Counted from the stretch's first letter, positions 1 through 8,207 are shown. The stretch is 64,000 bases of DNA from Sutcliffiella sp. FSL R7-0096 (GCF_038595065.1 NZ_CP152003.1:1530001-1594000), one strand, 5' to 3'. Notes: generated from the letters alone by a model not told the origin. Made by a program: numbers and translations.

Positions 1-885
1 TACACGCCACTTGTCAAAGAGGCGAACATGAATGTGTCCTATGAAGAGGCGAAGGATTATTTATTGAAAGGCCTTGCACCACTTGGACAAGAATACCTTG
101 ATATTGTTAAAGAAGGCTTTGATAACAGATGGGTGGACGTTCAAGAAAACAAAGGCAAGCGATCTGGTGCATACTCTTCCGGAACATATGGTACAAATCC
201 ATATATCCTGATGAACTGGCAGGACAATGTGAATAACCTATTCACACTTGCCCATGAGTTCGGACATTCCGTACACAGTTATTACACAAGGAAAACACAA
301 CCATACCCGTATGGAAACTACTCTATCTTCGTAGCGGAAGTTGCTTCCACTTGTAACGAAGCATTGTTAAATGATTATCTGTTAAAGACAATTGATGACG
401 ATAAAAAGCGTCTGTACTTATTGAACCATTACCTAGAAGGGTTCCGTGGAACGGTATTCCGTCAAACGATGTTTGCTGAATTTGAGCACAAGATTCATGA
501 GCTTGCTCAAAATGGCGAAGCATTGACTGCCGACCTGTTAACAGAAACTTACTATGAATTGAACAAGAAATACTTTGGTGAGAACATCACGATTGATGAA
601 GAAATCGGATTAGAGTGGGCGAGAATCCCTCACTTCTACTACAATTATTATGTGTACCAATATGCAACAGGGTACAGTGCAGCAACGGCGCTAAGCAAGC
701 AGATCCTTGAAGAAGGACAGCCGGCCGTTGATCGTTATCTGGAATTCCTAAAAGCGGGAAGCTCCGATTATCCAATTGAAGTGCTGAAAAAGGCTGGAGT
801 GGACATGACTGATTCTAATCCAATCGAAGAGGCGTGCAAAGTATTCGAAGAGAAGTTGAAAGAGATGGAAGAGTTGCTTTCCTAA
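1..885 (+). CDS. pepF: Oligoendopeptidase F, C-terminal part (cut by window edge)
   Basis: The reading frame is open from base 1, so the true start lies upstream and only about 294 C-terminal residues are present. The family (M3 metallopeptidase) hydrolyses short peptides in the cytoplasm. The zinc-binding HExxH motif is visible as LAHEFGHSVHS at roughly residue 84 of the visible part. It is followed by the conserved downstream glutamate region (FVAEVASTCNEALL) that supplies the third zinc ligand in this family. The C-terminal helical part with EWARIPHFYYNYYVYQYATG is typical of PepF. A strong terminator follows directly. Identification is firm; the symbol rests on family similarity plus synteny with yizD-roxS-yjbH downstream. 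Confidence 0.93.
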   Translation, partial: YTPLVKEANMNVSYEEAKDYLLKGLAPLGQEYLDIVKEGFDNRWVDVQENKGKRSGAYSSGTYGTNPYILMNWQDNVNNLFTLAHEFGHSVHSYYTRKTQPYPYGNYSIFVAEVASTCNEALLNDYLLKTIDDDKKRLYLLNHYLEGFRGTVFRQTMFAEFEHKIHELAQNGEALTADLLTETYYELNKKYFGENITIDEEIGLEWARIPHFYYNYYVYQYATGYSAATALSKQILEEGQPAVDRYLEFLKAGSSDYPIEVLKKAGVDMTDSNPIEEACKVFEEKLKEMEELLS

Positions 886-898
886 AAATATATATGGG

Positions 899-941
899 GG
901 CCACCATGTGCAGGAATTTTCTGTGCGAGGTGGTTTTTTCT
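899..941 (+). terminator. Rho-independent terminator of pepF
   Basis: A CCACC...GGTGG-based stem of about 13 pairs, including G-U pairs, ends in a run of six T just after the pepF stop codon. Confidence 0.8.
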
Positions 942-962
942 TTTAAAGTGGAAGAGAAGGAG

Positions 963-1139
963 CTATTTAAACCCTTTAAAACGTCGCTGATTGTTCAATA
1001 GTGCAATAAGTAAAAACAAAGAAAAAAATAACAAAGGGGAAGTCAAATAGATGGGGTACAGCTTCATGAGTCCCAGGACATTCATAAAGAGGCTGAACAG
1101 AATAAATGCTATACAAAGGATGAAGGGCATTTTGGACAT
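963..1139 (-). CDS. yizD: Small membrane protein, YizD-like (58 aa)
   Basis: This is a 58-codon frame from ATG at 1139 to TAG at 963, with a good ribosome binding site (AAAGGAG) eight bases before the start. The product is almost entirely hydrophobic, with two predicted membrane segments (about residues 5-25 and 30-48) and a basic tail ending QRRFKGFK, so it is probably a small two-span membrane protein with a cytoplasmic C-terminus. Its position between pepF and roxS/yjbH matches my memory of B. subtilis yizD, a small gene of unknown function. The symbol is given on synteny and size, not on sequence comparison. Function unknown. Confidence 0.6.
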   Translation of the reverse strand: MSKMPFILCIAFILFSLFMNVLGLMKLYPIYLTSPLLFFSLFLLIALLNNQRRFKGFK

Positions 1140-1275
1140 AGGGATAGCTCCTTTTTAATATACTTGTACATCTACTAGTTATTTGTACGTTAAAGCTTTA
1201 CGTTTCATTACGAAAAATTCTAAAAAAACTATTTAATTGGTTTGTGACAATGTTGTGAATTAGAAGTCTAACCAC

Positions 1276-1327
1276 TTGTCAAAAGTCGACAACATCTGAT
1301 ATATTTATAACTGTGAAACGATTCACA
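1276..1327 (+). promoter_or_regulatory. roxS promoter with Rex-like operator
   Basis: A -35 element TTGTCA (1276-1281), an 18-base spacer and a -10 element TATATT (1300-1305) are followed by the perfect inverted repeat TGTGAA-ACGA-TTCACA (1312-1327). This matches the Rex consensus TTGTGAA-N4-TTCACAA except for the outer left base. The box sits at the predicted transcription start, so a bound repressor would block initiation. Rex is the NADH-sensing repressor known to control RoxS in B. subtilis. Confidence 0.75.
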
Positions 1328-1432
1328 AACAAACATATACCCCTTTGTTTGACCGTGAAAAATTTCTCCCATCCCCTTTGTTGTCTTTAATGACAATAGA
1401 TTAGCCCTGGTCCCGTTGACCAGGGCTTTTCC
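1313..1432 (+). ncRNA. roxS: Trans-acting small RNA RoxS (RsaE)
   Basis: The roughly 120-nt transcript predicted between the promoter at 1276-1305 and the terminator at 1403-1432 carries the hallmark C-rich, single-stranded motifs of RsaE/RoxS: ACCCCTTTGTTTGACC, then TTTCTCCCATCCCCTTTG. These UCCC/CCCC stretches pair with ribosome binding sites of target mRNAs. RoxS of Firmicutes tunes expression of central carbon and redox enzymes and, in B. subtilis, lies between yizD and yjbH exactly as here. Rex and ResD are its known regulators, and the Rex-like box is visible. The 5' end is inferred from promoter spacing. Confidence 0.88.
1403..1432 (+). terminator. RoxS intrinsic terminator
   Basis: A perfect 10-bp stem (AGCCCTGGTC / GACCAGGGCT) with a 5-base loop is followed by a short T run. 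Confidence 0.9.
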
Positions 1433-1460
1433 TATGTTTAAACCTTCACCAAAACTAAAA

Positions 1461-1714
1461 TGAAGACTTCTTGAACATGAAAAAAGACAAGCAGAAGTCT
1501 TCATTGACAGCATCTCAAGACCTCACTATCATGAAAAAGAGCTAACAGGTGTCTTCATAGACAGTATGAAGACCTCTCTAGCATAAAAAAAAGGCCAACA
1601 GAGGTCTTCATAGACAGCATGAAGACCTCTCTAACATAAAAAAGGGCCAACAGAGGTCTTCATCGACCCAATGAAGACCTACCAGACATAAAAAATCCCT
1701 AGTAGAGGTCTTCA
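1461..1714. repeat. Five tandem hairpin units, period 52-54 bp
   Basis: Five units start near 1461, 1515, 1567, 1620 and 1672. Each has an outward arm of the type TGAAGACCTCT, an A-rich centre (CATAAAAAA...GGCCAACA) and the complementary arm AGAGGTCTTCA, so each unit can fold into its own hairpin. Units 3 and 4 are nearly identical, while 1, 2 and 5 differ but often with compensating arm changes (GAAGACTTC / GAAGTCTTC in unit 1). No open reading frame explains it. The array lies between roxS and the 3' end of spxH. Confidence 0.9.
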
Positions 1715-1784
1715 TCAAATGTCTTAAATCAGAAATACAAAAAAGCGAAGTGGAATAAAATCCTCTCCGCTCTCTGCATTACTA

Positions 1785-2657
1785 TCAATTAGCAATATAT
1801 CTCCAAAACGTCCCGTACTTTACTGGGACTTTTTCCACACGCTGCGCAAGTTGAAGCTTCTTTAACTCATGTTCCACTTCCACAATCGGAAGGTTATATA
1901 CAACAGAGATTTCCTTTGTTGCTACAAACGAGAACTGAGATAGGAAATCCTCTAAAGGAGGCAATATTTTTGGAAATGGCTGTTCCCCGAGCATGTCCTG
2001 TAGAATATGAACATACACCTCATAAGAATGGTAGCCGGAAACCTTAATGCCTTCTTCTTCAATATTTTCGTTAAAGAAGACAAGTGTAGGGATCTCAGAA
2101 ACTTCCATTTCATTTGTGATTTTGAAATCACAGTTTAACGCCTTGGATGCACAATCCCCGTTCATATCCTTTGTGAACTCCTCCATGTCAAGTCCAACCG
2201 ACTCGGCACACTCCATTAAAACAGGCAATTCGGATATGTTCTGTTTCTCGAGGAATAGAACCTCTTGCAGCTTTCGCAAGAATTTAATTCCTGCCCTGCG
2301 TCCTTGAAGCTCGGCGGCTTTGATAGCAACAGATGCAACATAAGGGGACTCTATCGGATTCTCAAGCCATAAGGACCCATCACAGGACATGCCCGAACGG
2401 GTTGCGGTGCGTTCCCAAACTTGCGCCATTGAAGCAGCATAATGCTTTTTCGCCAGGTTAAGGGAAGTGAGCTGGCCGGTCACGATATGTTTGATCGTAA
2501 AATATTGTCCATATTGGACATACAACTTCTTTAGCATCGGTTCTAAAGCCCAGCACTCCGGGCAGAGTGGATCGATGAAGAAGTAAATTTCTATCGGTTT
2601 ATTAGTAGTATGCTGAATGTTCTTTAAATAAAATGATTTCTTATCTTTACAGGTCAC
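1785..2657 (-). CDS. spxH: ClpXP adaptor for Spx degradation (YjbH/SpxH)
   Basis: This 290-residue DsbA-like thioredoxin-fold protein delivers the regulator Spx to the ClpXP protease in the cytoplasm, keeping the disulfide-stress regulon low. The CPEC redox motif is seen in [14 protein letters not shown] near residue 34, and the thioredoxin cis-proline region (EIPTLVFF) near residue 195. The start is taken as GTG at 2657, since the ATG two bases upstream is followed at once by a stop and an AAGGA ribosome binding site fits. The gene overlaps the end of yjbI by 11 bases, giving a yjbI-spxH operon as in B. subtilis. The basic C-terminal domain is complete. Confidence 0.92.
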   Translation of the reverse strand: MTCKDKKSFYLKNIQHTTNKPIEIYFFIDPLCPECWALEPMLKKLYVQYGQYFTIKHIVTGQLTSLNLAKKHYAASMAQVWERTATRSGMSCDGSLWLENPIESPYVASVAIKAAELQGRRAGIKFLRKLQEVLFLEKQNISELPVLMECAESVGLDMEEFTKDMNGDCASKALNCDFKITNEMEVSEIPTLVFFNENIEEEGIKVSGYHSYEVYVHILQDMLGEQPFPKILPPLEDFLSQFSFVATKEISVVYNLPIVEVEHELKKLQLAQRVEKVPVKYGTFWRYIAN

Positions 2658-3060
2658 ATGAATCTTCCTTTTCTTCAGGTTTGTCTGGGGTATTAATCAT
2701 ATGTTGAGCCGTTAAAACTAAACGCTGAAAAAATTCCTTTCGATATGAACCCTCAAGTCCAATTTCATCCATCGCCTCTTCCATACATGCCAACCATGCT
2801 TTCGCACGCTTGGGTGTAATCTCAAAAGGCATATGACGTGCACGTAACATCGGGTGTCCGTGTTCACTTGTATATAGCGGTGGGCCGCCTAAATACTGGG
2901 TCAGAAATTGCTTTTGCTTTCTTGCCGTTTCCGTTAAATCATTCGGAAAAATCGGAGCTAAACTGGGATGGCGACCAACACGATCGTAAAATGCATCTAC
3001 AAGTTCATCAATAACTTGTTCTCCGCCAACAGCTTCAAAAGGTGATTGTATGTTATCCAT
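2647..3060 (-). CDS. yjbI: Truncated haemoglobin, group II (YjbI)
   Basis: The product is about 137 residues and binds haem in the 2-over-2 globin fold. The family-typical segments [36 protein letters not shown] and [13 protein letters not shown] (proximal histidine region) are all present. The start is placed at the second of two adjacent ATGs, eight bases after the AGGAG ribosome binding site; the first (3063) is only five bases away. It overlaps spxH downstream. YjbI homologues co-occur with SpxH; the exact function (oxygen or NO chemistry, or protection of SpxH) is not settled from sequence. Confidence 0.92.
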   Translation of the reverse strand: MDNIQSPFEAVGGEQVIDELVDAFYDRVGRHPSLAPIFPNDLTETARKQKQFLTQYLGGPPLYTSEHGHPMLRARHMPFEITPKRAKAWLACMEEAMDEIGLEGSYRKEFFQRLVLTAQHMINTPDKPEEKEDSCDL

Positions 3061-3223
3061 CATTTTAACTCCTATCAATTTCAAAGTAACGATTGTATGT
3101 ATATTTTAGCAATGTGGTTATTATATCTCAAACAATTCGATTCCACCCTTGCAAAAAACAGGGAAATAAGGGAGTTGTGTGGGAGGGAAAGGTCTTTGGT
3201 TAACCACCGCTTTTGTTTTCCAA

Positions 3224-3332
3224 ATGGCTTCGCTTTCCGCGCGACGACAATCTTGAGCCTCCTCACAACGCTTGCGGGTCTCAAGATTGTCGCTACTCCC
3301 CGCTGGAGTCTACGCCTTTTGCTCCACCCAGC
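3224..3332 (+). repeat. Dispersed intergenic palindromic repeat, copy A
   Basis: Contains the family blocks GCTTTCCGC, TTGAGCCTCCTCACAACGC, GGGTCTCAA and CCCCGCTGGAGTCT. The inner arms (GACAATCTTGAG / CTCAAGATTGTC) pair, so the element folds into a large hairpin. Related copies are at 3458, 5105, 51750, 58226 and 59228. Confidence 0.8.
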
Positions 3333-3371
3333 AGCTAGAGACCATAAAAAACTATATCCGCTTCACCTACA

Positions 3372-3410
3372 AAATAAAAAACCACTGGTGCTATTAAGCA
3401 CCAGTGGTTA
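3372..3410 (-). terminator. Intrinsic terminator, duplicated copy 1
   Basis: A 12-bp stem ACCACTGGTGCT / AGCACCAGTGGT with a 4-base loop is followed on the minus strand by TTTTTTATTTTG. It is identical in stem and loop to the copy at 3623-3652 just behind yjbJ. Confidence 0.8.
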
Positions 3411-3457
3411 CAGACTGTTGACAAACTATAAACTAGTTAGGTTATCTGTTGGAAGAG

Positions 3458-3584
3458 TTGATCTTCGTTGCAGGAGCTACGCTTTCCGCGGGCAGTCCGG
3501 AAGCCTCCTCGGGCTACGCCCTGCGGGGTCTTCCATGTCCTTTCCTCCCGCAGGAGTCTTCGCTCCTTCCACTGCGATCAACTA
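3458..3584 (+). repeat. Dispersed intergenic palindromic repeat, copy B
   Basis: Carries ACGCTTTCCGCGGGC, AAGCCTCCTCGGGC, CTGCGGGGTCTTCC and CCCGCAGGAGTCTTCGCTCC in the family order and is bounded by AGTTGATC / GATCAACT. It is the best-preserved copy in the window and sits between two identical terminator hairpins. Confidence 0.85.
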
Positions 3585-3622
3585 GAGTATTTCATTATTT
3601 TAAGCTTTGTCTACACACTGAA

Positions 3623-3652
3623 ACCACTGGTGCTATTAAGCACCAGTGGTTA
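3623..3652 (-). terminator. Terminator hairpin of yjbJ, duplicated copy 2
   Basis: The same 12-bp stem and ATTA loop as at 3381-3408, ten bases after the yjbJ stop. The T run on the minus strand is weaker here (TTTCAG) than in the other copy. Confidence 0.7.
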
Positions 3653-3662
3653 GAGATTCACT

Positions 3663-4346
3663 TTAGGCATGAAAACTGTCGGTTACTTTTCGGATGTAAT
3701 TCATCGTTTCCTTGAAAGGTGGTACTCCTTTATGCTTATCCACATTTCCAGGCCCGGCATTATATGCAGCAAGGGCGAGTGTGACATTGCCGTTGTATTT
3801 GTCCAGCATCTGACGGATGTATTTGGTGCCACCCATTATATTTTGCCTTGGGTCCATGGAGTTGGTTACCCCCAATCCTTTAGCTGTCAGAGGCATAAGT
3901 TGCATCAAGCCTGTTGCCCCTGCATGACTTACAGCAGCAGGGTTGAAATTGGACTCGTGCCGGATAATGGATTTGATCAGTTTCGGATCAACACCGTATT
4001 TTTCAGAGGCTTCCTTGATAATTTCGTCATAGTCAGAGCGTTTAGCTGGACTAATGTTCACACTTGGAACGGAAGCTTCTTCCAAGCTAACCGTGGCAAC
4101 GGCCTGCAAATAGCTGGAATGTGCGTGATGGAGCGCCGCGTTATTTAGCGGATGTGTAAAGGGAAGGGGAGCGGGTTGACTAGAACTTTGTCCAGGCAAA
4201 CCGGAGTTGCCATTACCATTCTCCAGAAAGCTTTCCAAAATAGATGCGAAGGGATGTTTAGATCCGGCGTTATTCAACGTTCCGTTTCCTTGAAAACTTT
4301 GCATTGCCTGCAGCTGCATCATAGACCTGAGCTGTTCTACGTTCAT
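3663..4346 (-). CDS. yjbJ: Lytic transglycosylase, SLT domain (YjbJ)
   Basis: The product is about 227 residues. A low-complexity N-terminal half of roughly 105 residues is followed by a C-terminal SLT/goose-lysozyme domain that would cleave the MurNAc-GlcNAc bond of peptidoglycan. The catalytic glutamate is in KSIIRHESNFNPAA, followed by GATGLMQLMP and LALAAYNAGPGNV, all signatures of family 1 transglycosylases. The start is the ATG at 4346, with AAAGGGGA upstream, and overlaps the yjbK stop codon as ATGA, so the two are translationally coupled. No clear signal peptide is visible, so the export route is uncertain. Confidence 0.88.
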   Translation of the reverse strand: MNVEQLRSMMQLQAMQSFQGNGTLNNAGSKHPFASILESFLENGNGNSGLPGQSSSQPAPLPFTHPLNNAALHHAHSSYLQAVATVSLEEASVPSVNISPAKRSDYDEIIKEASEKYGVDPKLIKSIIRHESNFNPAAVSHAGATGLMQLMPLTAKGLGVTNSMDPRQNIMGGTKYIRQMLDKYNGNVTLALAAYNAGPGNVDKHKGVPPFKETMNYIRKVTDSFHA

Positions 4347-4954
4347 TTTGATTCCCCTTTCGCTGTCAACGTACACGCTTTTGCTTCATAAAACCGGACA
4401 ATTTTGTTTTTAGTCTCACGAAGTGGAATGCCGTAAGAGGTCAGTAGTTCTTGAAACAGTTTTTCCCCTTCCGCATAATTTTTCACTTCAAACTCTACTT
4501 CAAAATCGCTAGTTTCCATGTAGTTGCTTTCATCAAGCACTAGAAGTCCATCCTTATAAGGAAGTTCCACCCGGTTTGTTTTTAGCGATCCGAAATAGAG
4601 CACTTCAGTAGGATCAACTTTTAGCTCGTCCTTTAAAATGGTCGAAATGGGTCCCTCAATTAACCCATCTGTTTCTTCCTTCATGGATAGAAATTCTTTT
4701 TCAGAAACTGTCTGGTGTGTTTCCAATAAACCCTCTGTGGCTGGTTGTTTCAGTGTAAGGGTGAAGTTGTCCCCTTTTTTGCGAACACGCAGCGCGCATC
4801 CTTTTTCTTTTAATGAAAAAGAGGGAGTATCAAAGTAGTGGTTCTCTTGAGAAAAAAAGTCTTCGGAATTCACTTTGAATGCCGAACAGAGAGATGTGAA
4901 TTCATCAAAGGTCAGTAGATTTTTAAATTCTATTTCGATTTCCTGGTGGCTCAT
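4343..4954 (-). CDS. yjbK: CYTH-domain protein (YjbK), triphosphate tunnel fold
   Basis: The product is 203 residues. The N-terminal ExExK signature is visible as EIEIEFKNLL. The beta-tunnel strands carry the alternating charged residues expected of the CYTH / triphosphate tunnel metalloenzyme fold (LRVRKKGDNFTLTLKQP, then VELPYKDGLLVLDESNY and DFEVEFEVKNY). Family members bind or hydrolyse inorganic polyphosphate or nucleoside triphosphates with divalent metal. It is the first gene of the yjbK-yjbJ pair and divergent from yjbL-yjbM-nadF-yjbO, which includes the (p)ppGpp synthetase YjbM, as in B. subtilis. The substrate cannot be told from sequence. Confidence 0.88.
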   Translation of the reverse strand: MSHQEIEIEFKNLLTFDEFTSLCSAFKVNSEDFFSQENHYFDTPSFSLKEKGCALRVRKKGDNFTLTLKQPATEGLLETHQTVSEKEFLSMKEETDGLIEGPISTILKDELKVDPTEVLYFGSLKTNRVELPYKDGLLVLDESNYMETSDFEVEFEVKNYAEGEKLFQELLTSYGIPLRETKNKIVRFYEAKACTLTAKGESK

Positions 4955-5104
4955 AATTTTACCTCTCCTGTTTTGTTATACTTCTATTATTACTTTGTTT
5001 TCCAGTGAAGGCAACGTTTAAGTACATTCCTTTAGGAATTCCAGTTTCCCCAGTTGATTGGAGTACAAGGTGTGAGACTCCACGAAATTGCTAACACATT
5101 TTCT

Positions 5105-5215
5105 TCTTGCGATGAATCGCTGCAGTAGCCTCCCTTGTCCTGAGGGAGATAGCGGTAGCTTGAAGACACCGCAACGAAGCAAGGAGGATAGGAAAGCGAA
5201 CACTTGGAACGCAAG
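5105..5215 (-). repeat. Dispersed intergenic repeat, copy C (degenerate, inverted)
   Basis: Read on the minus strand it shows TTCGCTTTCC, CTTCGTTGCGGTGTCTTCAA and CTATCTCCCTCAGGA, matching the blocks of the other copies but with several losses. It fills most of the 370-base gap between yjbK and yjbL. Confidence 0.6.
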
Positions 5216-5323
5216 GAAGGAGGGAGTTAAGTTAAAATTGGGAAAAAGTGAGGTTTCCATTTCGTTGCAACATGGGAAATATGATAATATATGAATAGGA
5301 TTTAGGTTTGGAAGGAGATTATT

Positions 5324-5692
5324 ATGCAAAAAAGAATTGAAATCAAGAACACATCATGGAATGAACATCAACTTTTGCTGGAGGCCGATACGGTTTCTTT
5401 TCCGCTAGAGCAAGTGACCGCAAGCAATCAGATGCTGGTGGATTCAGATAACCTTGCATTCATTTACAAATTGGAAACAGCTACAGAATTTATTTATGTC
5501 AGTATCAATGACGATTTCTGGATGGACTTAAAGCAAGCATTGGAAGATAAAAAGGCTATTGTCCTTCTGGTGGATAAATTGGCGTTATTGCTGACAAATA
5601 TAGAAGAAGAGCTTGGATATTTAATCGAAAATATTCGTGACAACGCCAATTACGGTGAAGAGATGGAGAGAAGAGTAAACGAGATTTTTTAA
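5324..5692 (+). CDS. yjbL: YjbL family protein of unknown function
   Basis: A 122-residue soluble protein preceded by a good ribosome binding site (GGAAGGAG, ATG at 5324). It has no signal peptide or membrane segment. Position and size match B. subtilis YjbL (UPF0738 family), first gene of the yjbL-yjbM-nadF-yjbO run. The sequence is mixed alpha/beta with a C-terminal acidic helix ending NYGEEMERRVNEIF. No catalytic motif is recognised; function unknown. Confidence 0.8.
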   Translation: MQKRIEIKNTSWNEHQLLLEADTVSFPLEQVTASNQMLVDSDNLAFIYKLETATEFIYVSINDDFWMDLKQALEDKKAIVLLVDKLALLLTNIEEELGYLIENIRDNANYGEEMERRVNEIF

Positions 5693-5707
5693 GGGGTTTG
5701 GCCAATT

Positions 5708-6340
5708 ATGATACAACACTGGGATTTGTTTTTAGCGCCTTATAAACAGGCAATAGATGAGATGAAAGTAAAATTAAAGGGGATGCGCGGGCAGTTTATG
5801 ATGCAATCGGAGCATTCGCCGATTGAATTTGTGACAGGACGGGTCAAACCTATAGCGAGTATTTTGGACAAGGCAACGCGCAAGGGGATATCCCTCGAAA
5901 AACTGGAAGATGAAATGCAAGACATCGCTGGCGTTCGTATGATGTGCCAGTTTGTGGATGATATACATAGAGTAGTGGAGATTCTGCGGAAGCGCAATGA
6001 TTTTGAAATTGTCGAGGAGCGGGATTATATTTCTTCCAGAAAGAACAGTGGCTATCGATCCTATCATGTAGTGGTACGCTATCCGGTCCAGACAATTGAT
6101 GGGGAGAAGAAGATATTGGTGGAAATTCAGATCAGGACCCTAGCCATGAATTTTTGGGCAACCATTGAGCATTCCCTTAATTATAAGTATAGCGGGCAAT
6201 TCCCGCAGGATATAAAAGAAAGGCTTGTCCGTGCAGCGGAAGCGGCATACCTTCTTGATGCAGAGATGTCACAGATTCGCGGCGAAATCCAAGAAGCACA
6301 AGCTATCTTTTCACGAAAAAAAGAACTGGATTCGGAATAA
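5708..6340 (+). CDS. yjbM: Small alarmone synthetase, GTP pyrophosphokinase (YjbM/SasB/RelQ)
   Basis: The 210-residue, single-domain RelA/SpoT synthetase transfers pyrophosphate from ATP to GDP or GTP to make (p)ppGpp. Motifs are all present in order: GRVKPIASILDKATRKG (ATP site), MQDIAGVRMMCQFVDDI, NSGYRSYHVVVRYP, and LVEIQIRTLAMNFWATIEH with the catalytic glutamate. There is no hydrolase or TGS domain, as expected for the RelQ class. The start ATG at 5708 lies 16 bases after yjbL, and nadF follows 25 bases after its stop, so it is mid-operon. Confidence is high. Confidence 0.95.
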   Translation: MIQHWDLFLAPYKQAIDEMKVKLKGMRGQFMMQSEHSPIEFVTGRVKPIASILDKATRKGISLEKLEDEMQDIAGVRMMCQFVDDIHRVVEILRKRNDFEIVEERDYISSRKNSGYRSYHVVVRYPVQTIDGEKKILVEIQIRTLAMNFWATIEHSLNYKYSGQFPQDIKERLVRAAEAAYLLDAEMSQIRGEIQEAQAIFSRKKELDSE

Positions 6341-6364
6341 CGGAATAGGAATAGGGGTGGGAGT

Positions 6365-7162
6365 ATGAAATTTGCCATAACCTCCAAAGGGGACTCGGTT
6401 TCAAATACATTGATGCACAAAATGCGAACATACTTGCAGGATTTTGATTTGACCTATGATGAAGACCAACCGGATTTGGTAGTCTCTGTTGGAGGAGACG
6501 GAACACTTCTCTATGCGTTCCATCGCTATCGCAGCCGCTTGGACAAGACTGCCTTTATCGGGGTGCATACCGGTCACCTCGGGTTCTATGCGGATTGGGT
6601 TCCAGAGGAGATTGAAAAACTCGTGATTGCCATCGCCAAAACTCCATATCAAACGGTGGAATACCCATTGCTAGAGGTCATCATACGATACATAGACGGG
6701 GGCCGTGAAGCTCGCTATTTGGCCTTAAATGAATGCACTGTCAAAAGTGTCGAGGGAACATTGGTAATGGATGTAGAAATCAAAGGCCAGCTTTTTGAAA
6801 CCTTTCGTGGCGACGGGCTTTGCATCTCCACACCTTCTGGTAGTACGGCCTATAACAAGGCACTTGGTGGAGCCATTCTGCATCCATCCCTACCAGCCAT
6901 ACAGCTTGCAGAAATGGCTTCCATCAACAATCGGGTATTCCGTACCATCGGATCGCCACTTGTGTTGCCTCAGCACCACACCTGTCTATTAAAGCCGGTG
7001 AACGATGTCGACTATCAAATCACCATCGATCACCTGACTCTGCTGCATAAAGATGTGAAATCCATTCAGTGCAGGGTGGCAAAAGAGAAAATACGTTTTG
7101 CACGCTTCCGCCCATTTCCGTTCTGGAAGCGAGTCAGCGATTCATTCATCACGGACAAGTAA
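6365..7162 (+). CDS. nadF: NAD kinase
   Basis: A 265-residue ATP-NAD kinase that phosphorylates NAD to NADP in the cytoplasm. The diagnostic GGDGTLL motif appears at about residue 40 ([17 protein letters not shown]), followed by the NE/D motif (ALNECTVKS) and the glycine-rich [16 protein letters not shown] segment. Length is normal. GGGGTGGGAGT precedes the ATG as a ribosome binding site. B. subtilis has a second paralogue elsewhere (ppnKB/ytdI); position identifies this one as YjbN/NadF. Confidence 0.95.
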   Translation: MKFAITSKGDSVSNTLMHKMRTYLQDFDLTYDEDQPDLVVSVGGDGTLLYAFHRYRSRLDKTAFIGVHTGHLGFYADWVPEEIEKLVIAIAKTPYQTVEYPLLEVIIRYIDGGREARYLALNECTVKSVEGTLVMDVEIKGQLFETFRGDGLCISTPSGSTAYNKALGGAILHPSLPAIQLAEMASINNRVFRTIGSPLVLPQHHTCLLKPVNDVDYQITIDHLTLLHKDVKSIQCRVAKEKIRFARFRPFPFWKRVSDSFITDK

Positions 7163-7175
7163 GAGGACGGTTTTC

Positions 7176-8072
7176 ATGGAGAGATTTTGTTTAGTCTTTA
7201 AAGCAGGAGAGCGAGACGAAGGTAAACTACTTCGGGAATTTCTAAAAGAAAGGCAGATTTCAAAAGCTGCCTTGATCGATATAAAATTCAACGGAGGGGC
7301 GCTGCTTGTGAATGGCAGCGCCGTTACGGTGCGCTACATATTGCATGAAGAGGATACAGTAGAGGTGTTTTTTCCAAAAGAGGAACCAAGTGAAGATTTA
7401 TTGCCTGAGAAGATGCCTCTTGATATCGTGTATGAGGATGAGTATGTACTGGTGATCAATAAGCCTGCAGGGATAGCATCCATCCCATCTCGTGAGCACC
7501 GCTTCGGCACGCTCGCCAATGGTGTATTAGGTTATTATCAGTCTGAAGGGATTTACGCTACCATTCATATTGTGACAAGGCTGGACCTTGATACGTCCGG
7601 ATTGATGCTAATTGCCAAGCACCGTCATGCTCATCACCTCTTTTCCTTGCAACAGCGGGATTTCGGGGTGAAGAGGAGGTATGAGGCGTTGGTGCATGGG
7701 TTAATGGATCAGCGGCAGGGGACGATTGATGCTCCTATTGGTCGGAAGGATACAAGCATCATTGAGCGGGAAGTACGGGAGGACGGACAGCATGCTGTTA
7801 CCCACTATGAGGTGCTTTGTGTTGGAGAAGGTTGGAGTCATGTTTCGTTGCAATTGGATACAGGGCGCACTCATCAAATCCGCGTACATATGGCCCATAT
7901 CGGACATCCATTGCTTGGCGACAGCCTCTATGGAGGAGCTGAAATGAAGGGTATGCTGCGCCAGGCGTTGCATAGCTGTGAATTAAGCTTCTTTCATCCG
8001 GTGAAAGAGCGAGAGGTGATATTCCAGTGCGGTTTGCCTTTGGATATGAAAAAGGTATTGGGGAAGAGCTGA
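7176..8072 (+). CDS. yjbO: RluA-family 23S rRNA pseudouridine synthase (YjbO)
   Basis: The product is 298 residues. An N-terminal S4-like RNA-binding part (LLREFLKERQISKAALIDIKFNGG) precedes the RluA/RluD catalytic domain with the catalytic aspartate in VTRLDLDTSGLMLIAKH. The later conserved LDTGRTHQIRVHMAHIGHPLLGD is also present. It would isomerise uridines in large-subunit rRNA. The start is placed at ATG 7176, because the upstream in-frame codons lie inside nadF and GAGG sits before this ATG. It is the last gene of the yjbL-yjbO run and is followed by a terminator. Confidence 0.93.
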   Translation: MERFCLVFKAGERDEGKLLREFLKERQISKAALIDIKFNGGALLVNGSAVTVRYILHEEDTVEVFFPKEEPSEDLLPEKMPLDIVYEDEYVLVINKPAGIASIPSREHRFGTLANGVLGYYQSEGIYATIHIVTRLDLDTSGLMLIAKHRHAHHLFSLQQRDFGVKRRYEALVHGLMDQRQGTIDAPIGRKDTSIIEREVREDGQHAVTHYEVLCVGEGWSHVSLQLDTGRTHQIRVHMAHIGHPLLGDSLYGGAEMKGMLRQALHSCELSFFHPVKEREVIFQCGLPLDMKKVLGKS

Positions 8073-8102
8073 CGTTCCAGGGGAATGTCAGCTTTCTTTT
8101 TT
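8067..8102 (+). terminator. Terminator of the yjbL-yjbO run
   Basis: A 12-bp stem AGCTGACGTTCC / GGAATGTCAGCT (one G-U pair) with a tight loop and T-rich tail. It begins inside the yjbO stop region. Confidence 0.85.
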
Positions 8103-8207
8103 AGGGTGATGGCCCGTGGTCTGTCGGAAAATGGGGATCGCCCGATTCAACAAATGACTAGTTGGAGGGAGAGCCTCCGCCCTTTTCAATCCCCTCCTCC
8201 AGCTAAG

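Noticed and set aside
1268-1513. 81-codon minus-strand frame over roxS
   Set aside because: It runs antisense through the RoxS promoter, seed regions and terminator and has no ribosome binding site.
1461-1714. Possible CRISPR array
   Set aside because: Units are inverted repeats with no unique spacers, the repeats vary, and no cas genes are present.
3046-3715. Plus-strand frames of 61-179 codons
   Set aside because: They lie within palindromic repeats A and B and terminator hairpins, without start signals.
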